DNA of 64,000 bases, taken from contig CATKHK010000016.1 of the NCBI GenBank assembly GCA_949751835.1, positions 1 to 64,000 on the forward strand. The letters run 5' to 3'. The position numbers were made by a program, and so were the translations under genes. Shown piece after piece: positions 10,387-21,904 of this stretch. This DNA is from Blepharisma japonicum. Taxonomy: Eukaryota > Ciliophora > Heterotrichea > Heterotrichida > Blepharismidae. A model generated the notes under the pieces. The model was not told where the DNA came from, did not search any database, and saw nothing but the letters and a program-made list of their open reading frames with translations. The first letter of the stretch is position 1. Every line of letters begins with the position of its first letter.

Positions 10387-11910
10387 ATGGAGTCACACGA
10401 CTACATGTCCTTAGGCGGTGATAAAGCTTTCACTAAGCACATTACTCCAGGGGAAACCTTACTAATGAGCTTCAAAGTCATAAAATTCAACAAGCGAAAC
10501 AAAGCCCAAGAGCGAACAATAGCATTAACAACTGGTGGAATCTTAAACTTAAAAGGCAAAAAGCTCCAACGACGAATGGAGTACGAAATCCTCAGCGGTA
10601 TCACCCGCAGCCGAAATGGTGACGAATTTATCCTCCATTGTGCAACTGAATATGATTATCGCTTTTCTTCACCTCTAAAAGACCAAGCCATACAAACCAT
10701 GTCCAAAGCTTTTAGGGACATAACAGGAAGGACGCTTTACTTGTGGGAAACAAATGAAATTAATTTGAAAGATTTGACTACTACAAAAAATGACAAGAAA
10801 AAAGGAGTCAGCAGAATCCCTGCACCTGAAAATGCAGTGAATTTTAGAAATAATAATATTGGGCAAGAAGAAAGCAAAGATTCAAGAGGAAAAAGGAGTA
10901 GGACGATTTTTGCAGCACAGGATAACTCTACAAGTGTGACACTTGATGATTTTACAATTTTAAAAGTCCTTGGTAGAGGGAGTTTTGGAAAAGTGATGCT
11001 TGTGCAGAAAAAAGATAACCAAAAATTATATGCAATGAAAAGTTTAAGAAAAGACGCTTTATTAGAAAGAGAACAAGTCGAGCATACAAGGACAGAAAAA
11101 TTAATCTTAGAGCATATTAATCACCCATTTTTAGTCAGGCTGGAATACGCTTTTACAAACCCTGCGAAAATTTATTTTGTGATGGAATTTATGAAAGGAG
11201 GAGAATTATTTTTCCATCTAAAAGAAGCCAGAAAATTCAGTGAAGACCGTGCAAGATTTTATGGTGCCCAAATAGGGTTAGGGCTAGCCCATTTGCATGA
11301 GCAGAATATAGTGTATAGAGATTTAAAGCCAGAAAATATAATAATGGATGAGTTTGGAAATGTCTATTTGACTGATTTTGGCATGGCGAAATATTTACCT
11401 GAAGGAGGATCAACCCAAAGCTTTGTGGGAACTCCTGAATACTTAGCCCCAGAAGTAATTGCATGCCAAGGGCACAATGTTACAGCAGATTGGTGGAGTT
11501 TTGGTGTTTTACTTTACGAAATGATGGTTGGAATTCCACCTTTTTATAACCAAAATGTCCAGCTAATGTATGAACTTATCCAGCATGGGGATTTAAGATT
11601 CCCTCAAAGAACTCCTTTATCTCAGCCAGCACAAGATATCATTACAAGACTGCTTGATAGAGATCCGACAAGGAGACTTGGAGCTAGAGGTTTCGACGAC
11701 ATTAAAAATCACGCATTTTTTGGATCAATTAACTGGGATTTACTACTTCAGAAAAAATTACCAACTCCATTTACTCCTAGAATCACCAACGTATTAAGTG
11801 CTGAAAATTTCGATACTGAGTTTACAAGTGAAGAGGCTATTAATTCGGTCGTCCCTGAACACAGGCTAAGAATGGTAATGCAAAACCAAGAACAATTTAA
11901 TGATTTTTAG
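10387..11910 (+). CDS. AGC-family Ser/Thr protein kinase with N-terminal PH/TH1-like domain
   Basis: This 507-residue kinase needs no TGA correction. Residues about 18-112 (ETLLMSFKVIKFNKRNKAQE...) resemble a PH-like or myosin-TH1-like lipid-binding fold. The kinase domain spans about 189-445: glycine loop LGRGSFGKV (195-203), catalytic Lys K218 (YAMKS), YRDLKPEN (310-317), DFG (330-332) and SFVGTPEYLAPE. The T-loop phospho-acceptor position is Ser345, where AKT/PKA/SGK usually have Thr. An AGC tail follows with a turn-motif-like FTSEEAINS, and the protein ends in FNDF, a C-terminal FxxF like that of PKA, suited to dock in the kinase's own PIF pocket. Overall closest to AKT/SGK/PKC-type kinases. 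Upstream regulation by a PDK1-like kinase is inferred. Its stop faces the next gene's stop across 13 bp. Confidence 0.93.
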   Translation: MESHDYMSLGGDKAFTKHITPGETLLMSFKVIKFNKRNKAQERTIALTTGGILNLKGKKLQRRMEYEILSGITRSRNGDEFILHCATEYDYRFSSPLKDQAIQTMSKAFRDITGRTLYLWETNEINLKDLTTTKNDKKKGVSRIPAPENAVNFRNNNIGQEESKDSRGKRSRTIFAAQDNSTSVTLDDFTILKVLGRGSFGKVMLVQKKDNQKLYAMKSLRKDALLEREQVEHTRTEKLILEHINHPFLVRLEYAFTNPAKIYFVMEFMKGGELFFHLKEARKFSEDRARFYGAQIGLGLAHLHEQNIVYRDLKPENIIMDEFGNVYLTDFGMAKYLPEGGSTQSFVGTPEYLAPEVIACQGHNVTADWWSFGVLLYEMMVGIPPFYNQNVQLMYELIQHGDLRFPQRTPLSQPAQDIITRLLDRDPTRRLGARGFDDIKNHAFFGSINWDLLLQKKLPTPFTPRITNVLSAENFDTEFTSEEAINSVVPEHRLRMVMQNQEQFNDF

Positions 11911-11923
11911 ATAACTTTAGAAA

Positions 11924-12754
11924 TTATGATATTAGCTTTTTACTTTTTTTTGAGATGACATAAGGATTTCCGCCCATAATATTATCTATATCAACTACAA
12001 CCCATGGCTGTTTAAGTAATTCTGCTCCTAGTTTTTTCAATGGATCAATTAAGCTCTGAAACCCTCCTGTAAAAAGAATATCTTGTTGGGAACCCTTATT
12101 TAAAACACAAGACTCGAATTTCAAGACATGCATTTCATTTTCTCTGTTATCATTATACACAACGTCTTTGGAATCATGGATCAAAGTCAGAGGATTTTGG
12201 CCATAAAAGACAGCATCTAAAGAAAATATTATATTTGCTGGAGATGAAGGGCTTATGTATATCCAGATATAATCCATGCTGTTTTTTCATAAATCATCAT
12301 TCCATTGGAGTCCTGACTTTCCTACTTCTTCTTTGATAGTGCCAAGGGAAACCATAGGTTTAAGTTCTTCTAAATTAGCTATTTTTATGTAATCCTCTTT
12401 TGCTTTATTTTTGCTTCTTTCTATTTCAACTCCTAGAGATACATAAAAATTATATGTTTTTAAATCGAAATTTTCAGTATCAAGAATCTTAAATTGGTAT
12501 CCTGAATTTTCCAAAGCATCTATACGATTACTGACGGTTTGAAATAATCTTCCTTCCAAGCACTCTGAGAGTATAGTCTTATCATGATTAGATAATGCCT
12601 CACATATCGATCTAAATGCAAAATTAAAACCTTCAGCGAGATTACTTTCAACTACAAGCTTGAATTTTGGGTCAATTTCTTTAAGTAAGCTGTGAGGAGA
12701 TGTATTTTTGAATTTCCATGGTGCATTAGCTATGGCTGAAAAGCACCTGCGCAT
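11924..12754 (-). CDS. Tim44-like domain protein, probably mitochondrial
   Basis: Two apparent frames join through a TGA Trp (DDLWKNSMDYI) into one 276-residue protein ending in TAA. The N-terminus MRRCFSAIANAPWKF is short, basic and hydroxylated, like a mitochondrial targeting peptide. The body, with an early alpha-helical part (SNLAEGFNFAFRSICEAL...LSECLEGRLFQ) followed by a beta-rich part, resembles the Tim44-like fold shared by Tim44, Mba1 and mitochondrial ribosomal protein mL45. Those proteins contact the inner membrane and nascent or imported chains. I cannot decide which subfamily this is, and the domain call rests on pattern, not a search. It is convergent with the kinase gene. Confidence 0.6.
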
Positions 12755-12804
12755 TTTTATTAATTTTTTGGTTAAATTTTAAATTATAAGAATAATTTAC
12801 ATTG

Positions 12805-13995
12805 CTAGTCTCTTTTATAGATAGATTGATATCTAGAATTTTCTCATGGATTTTGCTCTCGGAATGAGGTGTCACCCGAAATGCATGTGTCAAAATCTTT
12901 TCGATCTGGACTGTTATTTATAGTAGGGCTATATATTAAATCAGAGCCCATTCTATCAATATCATTCAATGTTTCTATTGAAAAACTGGTAGTCAAAGGC
13001 CGATTCAAAGAATCAGCATTTGATATTATAGACTGGCTTGAAAACTTTCTTGAAATTTTATTATCACAGCCTCCATCTACACATATAGTTTCAGGCTTCA
13101 TACTTTTCAACAAATTTTTATAAAACTGCAAATTCTCAGCTAATTCCTTAAATTTTTGCTCAGATTTTTCTCTTTCTTCTCTATTTTTATCCATTTCTTT
13201 TTTTAAATTTTCAGTACTTTTTTTTAATTTACTTTTGATTTTTCTGTTATTCCTCATCAGCATATCAATTTGTGCATTTAATTCTTCAATAGTAATGTCC
13301 TTGTCTTTTAATGCTGTATTTAAATTTAAATTTTCACTTGCAAGTTTCTTAAACCTTTTTGTGAGCAACTTAACTGAAAGTTTTTCTTGTTCTAAGTCTT
13401 CTGATTGAGATTTTAATAAATCTGCTTTAATTTTTAGCTCTTTGGCTTGGTATTCTATTCATTCCTCATAGCCTTTTTTGATATTCACCAAAACTTTTGT
13501 TAATGGGTTTGAAATTAGGAGTAACTCATCTCAGACATCTTGATAAGCCTGAAATTTTCCATAAGAAATTGGGCTGTTATTATTTATTTTTTCAAATAAC
13601 CGGTACTCTAGAGCTAAAATTTCCCGATTTTTGTCAATAGATGATAAGGTAGAATCTGTTGTATCCCCTCTTTGATTATTAGGAAAAGGGTCTGGAGTCA
13701 TAATAAAGCTTGTATTTAAAGAATGGGAAGAGCTGCTTAGTTTTGATAATGCAAAACTTTTGCTGAAATCTGATTTTATTTTTGTACGAGTTTTAGGCTT
13801 ACTTTTCTTTATTAAAAGTGGAATTTCATAAGGGGAGGTTGTAGAATGCGCATTTTTTTTATGCTTGGGGAGAATTATTGATGATGGACTGATTGCCAAA
13901 TTTATTGGAGATTGGCTTTGGTGATAAATTGGGTTATCTGGAGTAGTCTGTGGGCTGGTTTTGCATGATTGTGAAAAGGTTTTATAAAGAGACAT
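12805..13995 (-). CDS. Coiled-coil protein of unknown function
   Basis: One 396-residue frame, with TGA-coded Trp codons at 13531-13533 and in WIEYQAKELK, ends in TAG at 12805. Residues 1-125 are Ser/Pro/Thr-rich and disordered. Residues about 155-300 form a continuous charged coiled coil (VKLLTKRFKKLASENLNLNTAL and onward). The C-terminal 100 residues are again Ser/Asn/Asp-rich with scattered Cys. The first ATG at 13995 is used. Such proteins often belong to the cytoskeleton or centrosome, but no motif proves it. Confidence 0.8.
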
Positions 13996-14683
13996 AATTA
14001 ATTATTTGAGGACTTTAGGAATAGCCATAAATTTAGTAAGTAATATTTAATAATCTTAAGGATTATTAAAAAAAATATGTTTTAATTAGAAAAGTTGTAA
14101 AAAGAGAGCAGATATAGATTGGAATTCAGAAAAATAATTAAACTTTAAAGTAAATTAGTGAATATAATAGTAAAATTTTCATAATTAAATATTTTTTCCA
14201 AACTGATTATTTTGTATTTCGAGTAGTGGGATATAAATATTTAACTAAAAAAGTTTATCTAATTTTTATCAAACAAAATCTTTCAATTTATAGATATTTA
14301 AATAAGGACTCTTTATTTTGCTTGAATTGGCTGTAAAAATTTTTTACCAGCTAATAATTTAAACGTCATAAATGGTCGAATTTAAGCTTTTGTTCATGAT
14401 TATAACAATATTGAATCAGATTAAATACCAATTTAATTAAATTTTTAAATTTCACTTCGATTTCAAGCTTTCTTATTATTCACCATACCTCTATCTCTTT
14501 ATTTTTTATATTTTATATAAAAGTAATGAAAATTATTATAGAGCAAGTTTTTTGTATTTTTTTGTTTTATTTTATGTATTATACCACAATAAGCAATAAA
14601 ACTCTATTTAAGTATCAATTTATTAAAATTTAAAGTCACACAAAAATAGCTAGCTTCTATGAAAACTAATAAAACTTAATAAA
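13996..14683. other. AT-rich spacer between divergent genes
   Basis: No frame, RNA or repeat stands out in this interval between divergently transcribed genes. It is dominated by A/T runs and presumably contains both promoters. Confidence 0.5.
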
Positions 14684-14917
14684 ATGGAACGCAGCTACTC
14701 AATTGCAAGAATGCTGATTCCTGTACTTCTTACAGGACTTTACTCTGGATACTGGTATATGTCTAAATCTGAATCTGAAGGGAAGATTATTGACAAGCAC
14801 TGCCAAAAGCAAAATGCTGACTTACTTGCATGTTTAAATTGCAATCAAAGCATGTCACTATGCAAGGATGCTAAATCTGAATTGGATTATTGTTTATTCA
14901 AGAAAAAAGGATACTAG
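14684..14917 (+). CDS. Small twin CX9C (CHCH) protein, probably mitochondrial intermembrane space
   Basis: A 77-residue protein. Residues about 8-26 form a hydrophobic segment (ARMLIPVLLTGLYSGYWYM) likely to anchor it in the inner membrane. The soluble part carries two exact CX9C motifs, CQKQNADLLAC and CKDAKSELDYC, with an extra CxxC-like Cys pair between them. That is the coiled-coil-helix-coiled-coil-helix fold oxidised by Mia40 in the intermembrane space. Members act in respiratory-chain assembly or structure, such as small complex I or IV subunits and assembly factors. Which one this is cannot be told from sequence alone. Ends in TAG, 39 bp from the facing stop. Confidence 0.8.
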   Translation: MERSYSIARMLIPVLLTGLYSGYWYMSKSESEGKIIDKHCQKQNADLLACLNCNQSMSLCKDAKSELDYCLFKKKGY

Positions 14918-14956
14918 ATAATTAAATTACATTGTCTAGATATAAAAGATTAATAA

Positions 14957-17638
14957 TTATTGCTCACCATAGTCAAAGTAAGGAATACGGTCGTCGCTTG
15001 GGCTAGCTAATATATCTTCACTAGTTGGAGCTGATTTTCTGACTGGTCCCAGATCTGGGGATTTTCTCCCATCAAGCGATTTTCTCATATCAGGAGATTT
15101 GATATTTCTTGGCTTGTGTAGGCCGCCTCTATGGAGCATATCATTAATTTTTGACATTTTATACTGCAAATCTTCAATTTGGTTCCCAATGCTGTAAAGT
15201 GTTTTTGACTGTCTATCAATATGCGCTTCCAAAGTGTTATATTCTTTCAATATATGTCCTTCAGCAGTCGTAATTGACGAAATAGCACTATTAAAAGCTT
15301 TCATTATAGGATGGCTTCTTGGCAAATAATTAGTTATCATCTGTTTACTATCTGTAACATCCAAAGTCCCATCATCTAGTATACTTTCTGGGTCTATTTG
15401 TCCGCTGATTACTTTATCAGCTAAATCCATATTCCCGGCATTTTCACAAGCTTTAACTGCATGGAGTTTTGATAATAAAACCCCAAATCTCGACAAAAAT
15501 CTTTTTCTTTCTTTTCTTTCTTCCAATATAACTCTGACTATAGCTGATTTTCAGCTTGTCTTGGCTTCTTCATTTTTAATGTCAAGTTTATAATAGTCAA
15601 GCCAGTCTACAGTTCTCGGCCTTAGCTGGGTTAATTTTTTGAATTCTCGCTTGCAGTCTGCATTGCTTTTTCCTGATAATTTTTCAAATAAACTGGCTCT
15701 TATTGTATAAATTGTGGAAGGCTGGATTGTTTTGCATTGCAGCTCATTTGTTTCATTATACAGCATAAGGTAAGGGTTTATCAAAGTTCCTTGTGTTAAA
15801 GTGTCGATTATAATTTCTTGGGGGTAGTTTCCTATTGCTTTTGTTTTATCAGGGATTGCTTCGCCGGGGCCAATGCTCCCTACTGTCGCTTTATCATTCA
15901 TAATAGGAATAACTTCAGCCCTATGCTTAAGATTTTTCATAAGTCCTATGTCCACATAATATTGCCCATAATCCGTATTTTTTACTGGCCTTCTTGTTTT
16001 TTTCCTTGGGGAACTTTCAATACCTAGAATATTTTCGCTTTTTTTAAGCGTATGGATATGTTTTTCATTTATTGTTATTGATAAATCAACAGCACCATCA
16101 GCAATAATATACATTGCTGATACTGGATCTCCAGGCTTGAATAAATACATATCTTTTTCTAGTTTTGTTACCTCAGCTCTATAGACAATTTCACTGAGGG
16201 CGTCTGGATGCAAAAACTCTAAAAAATTAGCTTGCTTTAAGCAGCTTATAATAAATTCTTTCCAAGGGTCTTTATAACTAAATGCGTAGCTTTTTACTTT
16301 TTGCTCTAAATGGGAAAACATTTTGATCCAGTTGTTGTAGTCAGTTTTTGTTAATTTTGCAATTGTACAGTAGCCGAGACTAATCACATTGGCAGTTCTT
16401 AATGAGTTGAAAGCGATTCCGATTTCTCCGAAGTGAGAACCGGGAGTGAGAATTGATAAAGTTTTAAAAGACCCATAGCGATCATGCATGCTAACGCTGC
16501 ATTCTCCATGTACTAAAAAATACATAGCATCCGCTGGATCTCCAACCCTTATAATTTCCTCTTCAGGCCTTGTAAAAATATTACTCAAATGTTTAACAAT
16601 CATTTCAACTGTACCTTCTTCATTACTCATAATTGGGTTTAATGATATAATTGGATAATATATACTTGCTGATACTTCTTTTAATAAAGACGGCGATATA
16701 AAATTTTGAAAAGTTTCATATTCTTCTTGGGCAGATAATGACACTTCTGTTGATATTATATAGTCCAATATTTTTCTTCTTAAGCTACCAGATAGCTGCA
16801 TATTGCCCATTGCTTCTATCGATCTATCAAGTTTTCCATAAAAATTTGTTTTTTTCTGCCTCAAAATTGTCAACAAGAACATCATTTCTCTAAACAAAAA
16901 CGCAGTCACCAGCCCTCCAAGCATAATAAAAACTGACGCAAACATAGTCTCATTAAAATGAATAGGAGCCACTTCTCCGCCTCTCACAAGGAATGATCCA
17001 TGATACCAAGCAGCCCAAAACTGATACCAAATATTTGAATGCCAGACATCAGTAGTCCTTGGAAGAAAATCAGGGAATGGTATCCAATCTCCATGAACAC
17101 TTACAGTAATCCACCAAAAGCACGTAGAAAAGTGAAACCATATGATAAGATAAACAGTGATACGGACTAACTTGTATATCACTTTAGTCTTGACTGTTCT
17201 GATATATCGGATTATTCTTCCAGCTCTTAATACTCTGTTTAGCTGCAGCAGATTGTCAAATGCCCAGTAAGATTCCTGATGGCTATCTAGTGCTGCAGCT
17301 ATAATGTCTCCAAGTGGCAATGATCCTATAAGATCAATTCAAAAATTGAATCTCATATAGTTTCTTGCAATTTTTTTGTAGTCAAAAATTTCTTCACCGC
17401 TTTCATCTATATAAGTAGTCACAAAATTCAGCAAAACATCACCACAAAAAATCATATTCACAGGGAAATTTCAATAAAAGAAAGTATCGAATTGAGCCTC
17501 AAAAAATGCAACGTAAAAGGGAACTGCAAACATTTCAAAAAGCGCCATCGCAATCATGAAGACATCTCACCAGATACGGAAATTGCTATTTATTCTGACA
17601 ATTTTTTTGCGAGGATTAGGATTTGGTCCTTCTTCCAT
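14957..17638 (-). CDS. Cyclic-nucleotide-binding voltage-gated-type cation channel with tandem CNBDs and atypical pore
   Basis: With TGA as Trp, one 893-residue frame runs from ATG 17638 to TAA. S1-S3 occupy the first 110 residues (FWIDLIGSLPLGD is the S3 signature). S4 is arginine-rich (LLQLNRVLRAGRIIRYIRTVK, about 130-150); S5, pore and S6 follow to about 260. The pore-loop region (about 206-226, WAAWYHGSFLVRGGEV) lacks the GYG/GFG filter of K+, HCN and CNG channels. A C-linker leads to two cyclic-nucleotide-binding-like folds, about 356-436 (FGEIGIAFNSLRTANV resembles the phosphate-binding cassette) and about 465-550 (cassette degenerate). The last 190 residues are a coiled-coil, phosphosite-like tail. 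EAG/HCN/CNG superfamily is firm; ion selectivity and ligand are open. Confidence 0.88.
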
Positions 17639-17901
17639 TATTTTATATATGAAACTGGTTTCAATTAAATTTTTCTAATGCGCAAGCATAGAGACTGCAA
17701 AAACAACTTCAAAATGATCATAAAAAGATCTATTATAGCCAGGAACTTAAATTAAAGCTAGAAAATTAAGATTCCCTTACATTAATTGCAATTATTCTAA
17801 AATAAAGCCTTTTTATGCATATTTTCTAATAAATAAAATTTTTCTACTTTAATTTTTCACACAATTATTTAAATTATTAATCTGGAGTCAGTTAATAATA
17901 A

Positions 17902-18123
17902 ATGAAAAAAGGACAACAGAAGCCAACACGAGGATTTGTAAATGTACAAGATGACCGATTTTGGACATGAAGAGTCGATAGAGAAGAAAGCCACCTTGTT
18001 CAGCTATTAAGCCATGAAGAAGAAGACTCTAAATCTAATATTGACAGACTTAAAAAATCAATAATAAAAGCAAGAGAAGTGGCTGCAAAAATTAAAAGCA
18101 GGCCAAATGGCCAATCTCCCTAA
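17902..18123 (+). CDS. Small basic hypothetical protein
   Basis: A 73-codon frame, ATG to TAA, visible only when a TGA is read as Trp (FWTWRVDREE). The protein is hydrophilic and basic with a helical second half (SNIDRLKKSIIKAREVAAKIKSR). Its codons resemble those of neighbouring genes, and it fills an otherwise gene-free gap with stop codons 20 bp apart from the convergent gene, so I believe it is real. No family recognised. RNA or nucleoprotein association is only suggested by composition. Confidence 0.6.
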
Positions 18124-18142
18124 TTAATTGATTTTTTTATAA

Positions 18143-19606
18143 TTACCTATATTCATATCTTGGATTTTTAGTCCGTTGCCATTGTATATTTGCCATATAA
18201 GTTTCGTCCAATGCAGGTCTATTATAAGAGTCTTTACTTTTTATAGGGTGCTCTGATGGTGTCCCTACTATATGTGGATCATTTCATTTAAGCCCACTCA
18301 GCTCAGAATAATTTGACTTTAGTCCGACATTTTCTCTATGGATTTTCAGCACAATGTCTTCGTCTGCTAAATCTAGCTGCAGCCTTTGTAAGTCTTTTTC
18401 GGAGTTAGCTGAAGTCCTTATCATGATCTTCCCTGTTCCTTTACAAAATCCTGTAAGATTATCAGTATCAATCTGTATAGAAACAATATGGACGCTGCTA
18501 CAAATTCTTTTTAAGCTTTCTTTAGTAGTGTTTCGTGGCAGATTTTCTAAATCATATTCAGCTGTAGCAGGCTCTTGAGCCTGCTTTGTAGAAAATTCAT
18601 TGTAATCTTGCATAGAGCTAGCCATTTCTCTTGTTTTATACTCTTGAGGATTTTGTGCTGGCATTCTTACTGGTTTAGGGGTTAAATTTCTTTCTTGATA
18701 ATAATTTTCATCGCCCCAGAGATTTTTTGATTTAAATTTGTGGACATCGTAATCTTCTTCTCTTGTATAAGTTCTTGCGTCATTTTCGCTTCATTTTTGA
18801 GTAGCTGCGATTAATTTTTCTTGCTTTTTGTTACTTATTTCATATTCTGGCTCACCGAAAATGTCTGAGTACATATGATTTTTTCTTCTTTTGTCTTCAT
18901 TAGAGGTTTCTATGGTTTGATTAGGGATCTGTCGAGGCTCTTGTTTGCCAAATACAGAAGATTCTCTCATTTCAGCACTCCTTGACTCTGGAGAAAATTG
19001 AGAACTTTGGGTTTCTTGAGGGATTTCTTGTTTAAAGTTTCGATACTGCGGAGCATAAAAAATATTTGATTCCATATTATCTTGTTTTCGTTGCCTTGAA
19101 GAAATGTCTCGGCTTTCTGATGGAGCTTCTTCTCTAGGATAGCTTGATATTGAGGATTGCGAGTTTCCATATAAATCTGCATATTTTCGATTAAATGCTG
19201 AAGTTTCTGCATATTTTGGCTCAAAATCGTAGGCTAGTCTCTTTTTGTTTTCTCTTTGGTAATAGTTAGTTTGGTCGTTTCCTAACAAGTTTTGTGTATC
19301 ATTTGGCTTATATGAAGAAGTACTTGATCCTTCATACAGAGAGCGATTTAAATTTTGGCGTTCGTCTTTATTATTTCTTCTATATTTATCTGGCTCATAA
19401 TCGTCATATCTATTTTCCTGCGCTTTTCTATATTCTCCTTGCTTGCTTCTACTATAATCTGAATTAAATGTATCATATGAATGCTTTCTTTGTTGCCCTG
19501 CGTTATAATTTTCTCTCCCACTTATTTCTTTCTTATTAGAAATAGGAGCAGGCTCAAAAATTGATGATTGAAAGTGCTCGTTTCTTCTACTTCTTGCGTC
19601 AGACAT
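18143..19606 (-). CDS. Low-complexity, Asn/Gln/Arg-rich protein of unknown function
   Basis: Three apparent frames join through TGA Trp codons (18284-18286 and 18791-18793) into a 487-residue protein. The first 330 residues are disordered and rich in Ser, Asn, Gln, Arg, Tyr and Glu with repeated RRNEHF-, KRLAYDFE- and PQYRNFKQE-like short linear segments. Around 350-440 is a more ordered, hydrophobic-patterned part (LKRICSSVHIVSIQIDTDNLTGFCKGTGKIMIRTS). The tail is short and polar. The ordered part could be a small alpha/beta domain such as a ciliary or microtubule-associated module, but I do not recognise it. Starts at the first ATG; ends in TAA. Confidence 0.75.
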
Positions 19607-19659
19607 GATTTAAGTTTACAAGTATTTTTTAATGTTACATATTTCATTAGTTAGTCAAT

Positions 19660-20409
19660 TTAAACTTTTCTAAGGGCTATTCTTACATCTTCAGTATTTT
19701 CATTAGCCACTTTTAGCAAAAAAGGTAAAAGGTCCTTGAGAGCATGATCATTTGGGTCACCCATCCATGACTGAATTTCGATGCCATTTTCTGGTTGCCT
19801 TTGAAAGCTGTTCGCAAAATTATCAATTATAATAACTTTGGAAAGGTCCCTCCCAAGACAATTTAAATCCTTTACCAAGACTCCATCTACTTCGATTGTA
19901 TGGTGCTTGTAGAGCCTTAAATTTATTTTTCGTTCTGGATCAACAAAGTTCATAACGCTATCTGCATATCTCTGCGAAGCAGCAGTGAACAAAATGATTT
20001 CAAAGTGTTCACTGAGTGAACTTAAAAATTCTGAGACAAAAGGCCTCACTAGGTATTTTTCTTGAATTTTGTGTCCTAGAGTCTCATCTAAATCTAGAAC
20101 AAGTGTAAGCCTTTTATGCGAATAATTTGGAAGAAATGGTGCTGTTCTTTTTGTAAATAGTGATTGAGGTGATGGGTAAAATGATTTAGGTGAAATGTTT
20201 TCTGCAATTTGTGGAATATTGGAAAGCCCTGTAAGAAGAAGTTCATTAGGAACTTTTCCTAGTAAGGAAATTAGGTCATTTGTGATGAGTACGGTGAACA
20301 TAAATTTTGGACTGAATTGTGGGGTTGAACTTATTACTTGTTCTTGAGTCTGCCTAATGCAGTTATATAGATCTGAAGTGCTTAAAGTGAGAGTTGATGC
20401 TGCTGACAT
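19660..20409 (-). CDS. FCP1/SCP-type (NIF) HAD-family protein phosphatase
   Basis: A 249-residue protein whose second half is an FCP1-homology catalytic domain. The HAD nucleophile motif LVLDLDETL has D106 and D108 (DxDxT), and the downstream motifs FEIILFTAASQRYAD, KDLNCLGRDLSKVIIIDN and NGIEIQSWMGDPNDHAL are all in family order. Members dephosphorylate serine residues of the RNA polymerase II CTD and of other substrates (SCP, Dullard, TIM50-like). The 95-residue N-terminus is unique and lacks a membrane segment, so a soluble SCP-like enzyme is more likely than TIM50 or Dullard. All catalytic residues are present. Confidence 0.92.
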   Translation of the reverse strand: MSAASTLTLSTSDLYNCIRQTQEQVISSTPQFSPKFMFTVLITNDLISLLGKVPNELLLTGLSNIPQIAENISPKSFYPSPQSLFTKRTAPFLPNYSHKRLTLVLDLDETLGHKIQEKYLVRPFVSEFLSSLSEHFEIILFTAASQRYADSVMNFVDPERKINLRLYKHHTIEVDGVLVKDLNCLGRDLSKVIIIDNFANSFQRQPENGIEIQSWMGDPNDHALKDLLPFLLKVANENTEDVRIALRKV

Positions 20410-21904
20410 TTATATTATTATTATAACAAAACGTTACTGACAAAAATGAACTAGCAAAAAAAGACTTGAGAGCAGGGAGTGGGTAAAGGAAACTACATCT
20501 CAAAGCAAATTAAAGATCCTATGCTTATTAAAAACCATAACGAGCAGTTGTGCAAAAAATTTGAGAAAAAGCTAAGATTTCAATTTTTTTTAAACTCAAA
20601 ATGGATAGGATGTGAGGGATAAATAACAGTGAAGATGCAAGTAAACCCGAAATTACATAAAGAAGGTAATTATTGAAGAAAATAGAAAAATAATCATCAG
20701 TTTGAGTTATTAAATTTACTCATCTGTCATTTTTGAAACTTTTATTAGTTGAATTCAAACCCATTTATATGTCACCATTTTTATTAAGGAAGGTATAGCT
20801 AAGCAGCCAGCAACGTCAGTCATGAGATAAATAAAAAAACTAAAAAGACTCACTATGAGAGCTTTAGACAGTCTATGATGATTTTAATAGCATAACATCT
20901 TTTTGCTATAATAAATTTTTATAAGCATAGATTTACTCGTTTTTAATAAAGGATATCAATTTTATGAATCAAGAATATTTAATTTAATATTATTATATAT
21001 ATCGACAAAAAAGTTGATTATTGCTTGAAAAAGATTAATCCTTTTAAGAAGTTTTGGATTTTTGAGCTTGATATAATTAATTAGGCAGGGTTTTTGTTTG
21101 GAAAATTTGATCTAAGCTATTGTTTCGTTCCATTTATGAGTAGCCAGTAAAGGAATCACTACAAAAATGGTTGCCAGATTGCCTATAATAACTAATTCAA
21201 AATTTAAATTCAGATTTTAGGGTATTCTTCGTAGCTTTATTTGGTTTATTTGGAAGAAATACTTATATTTTGTATTTTTGGATGCAAAAAATAGAAAATG
21301 ATATAAAATATATAAACTTGATCATAATAGTTATCTGGGCTAATTGCTTTAAAAATAGACATTTCAATGATTTTTGTTCTCTATTTAGGGGGAATTAGTA
21401 GCCTAGTGCATTCTTCTTATGAAGCATACTTTATTTAGGTTCTGATTTTTAAGATAATTTAAAATATGAAGTCTAAATAGAAAGCCATTACAATTTGTGA
21501 AACTTTTATTCAGCATTATTTATAATGCTAACAATTTTATAAGTAAAAATTGAAATTAATAAATTAACTTTCTGGGAAAATTGATTAGCAAATTAAGGAT
21601 GCAATAGTGATCATTTATCCTTAATATTTAAATTTACTAAAATAGTTTAAAGCTTTAAAAATTCGGAATTTAAGCTATGATTATTAAAATATTAATTAAT
21701 TAGTCTATTAGTATTCATAATTCAATTAAATACAATAAATCTTTAAAATTATATGTTGTCACAAATTTTTCAAATTAATAATCATTTTAAATTGCAGATA
21801 ATTAAAAATAATAAGCCCATATATTTGCTCTTTCCAGAGCCTTGCAGCCTTTATTAGCCTAAATCCAATCAACAATTTTTAAAATAAATTTTACTATCAA
21901 AACT
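20410..21904. other. Gene-poor AT-rich interval
   Basis: About 1.5 kb with no gene I can support. Short ATG-less frames exist (for example 20488-20622, about 44 codons), and a 33-codon hydrophobic frame lies on the minus strand near 21117-21215. Neither has a family match, so this may be decayed coding sequence or regulatory DNA. No repeat array or RNA was recognised. Confidence 0.4.

Noticed and set aside
20488-20622. A short frame reading GNYISKQIKDPMLIKN, reminiscent of an N-myristoylated start
   Set aside because: No ATG precedes it and no intron of acceptable form supplies one.
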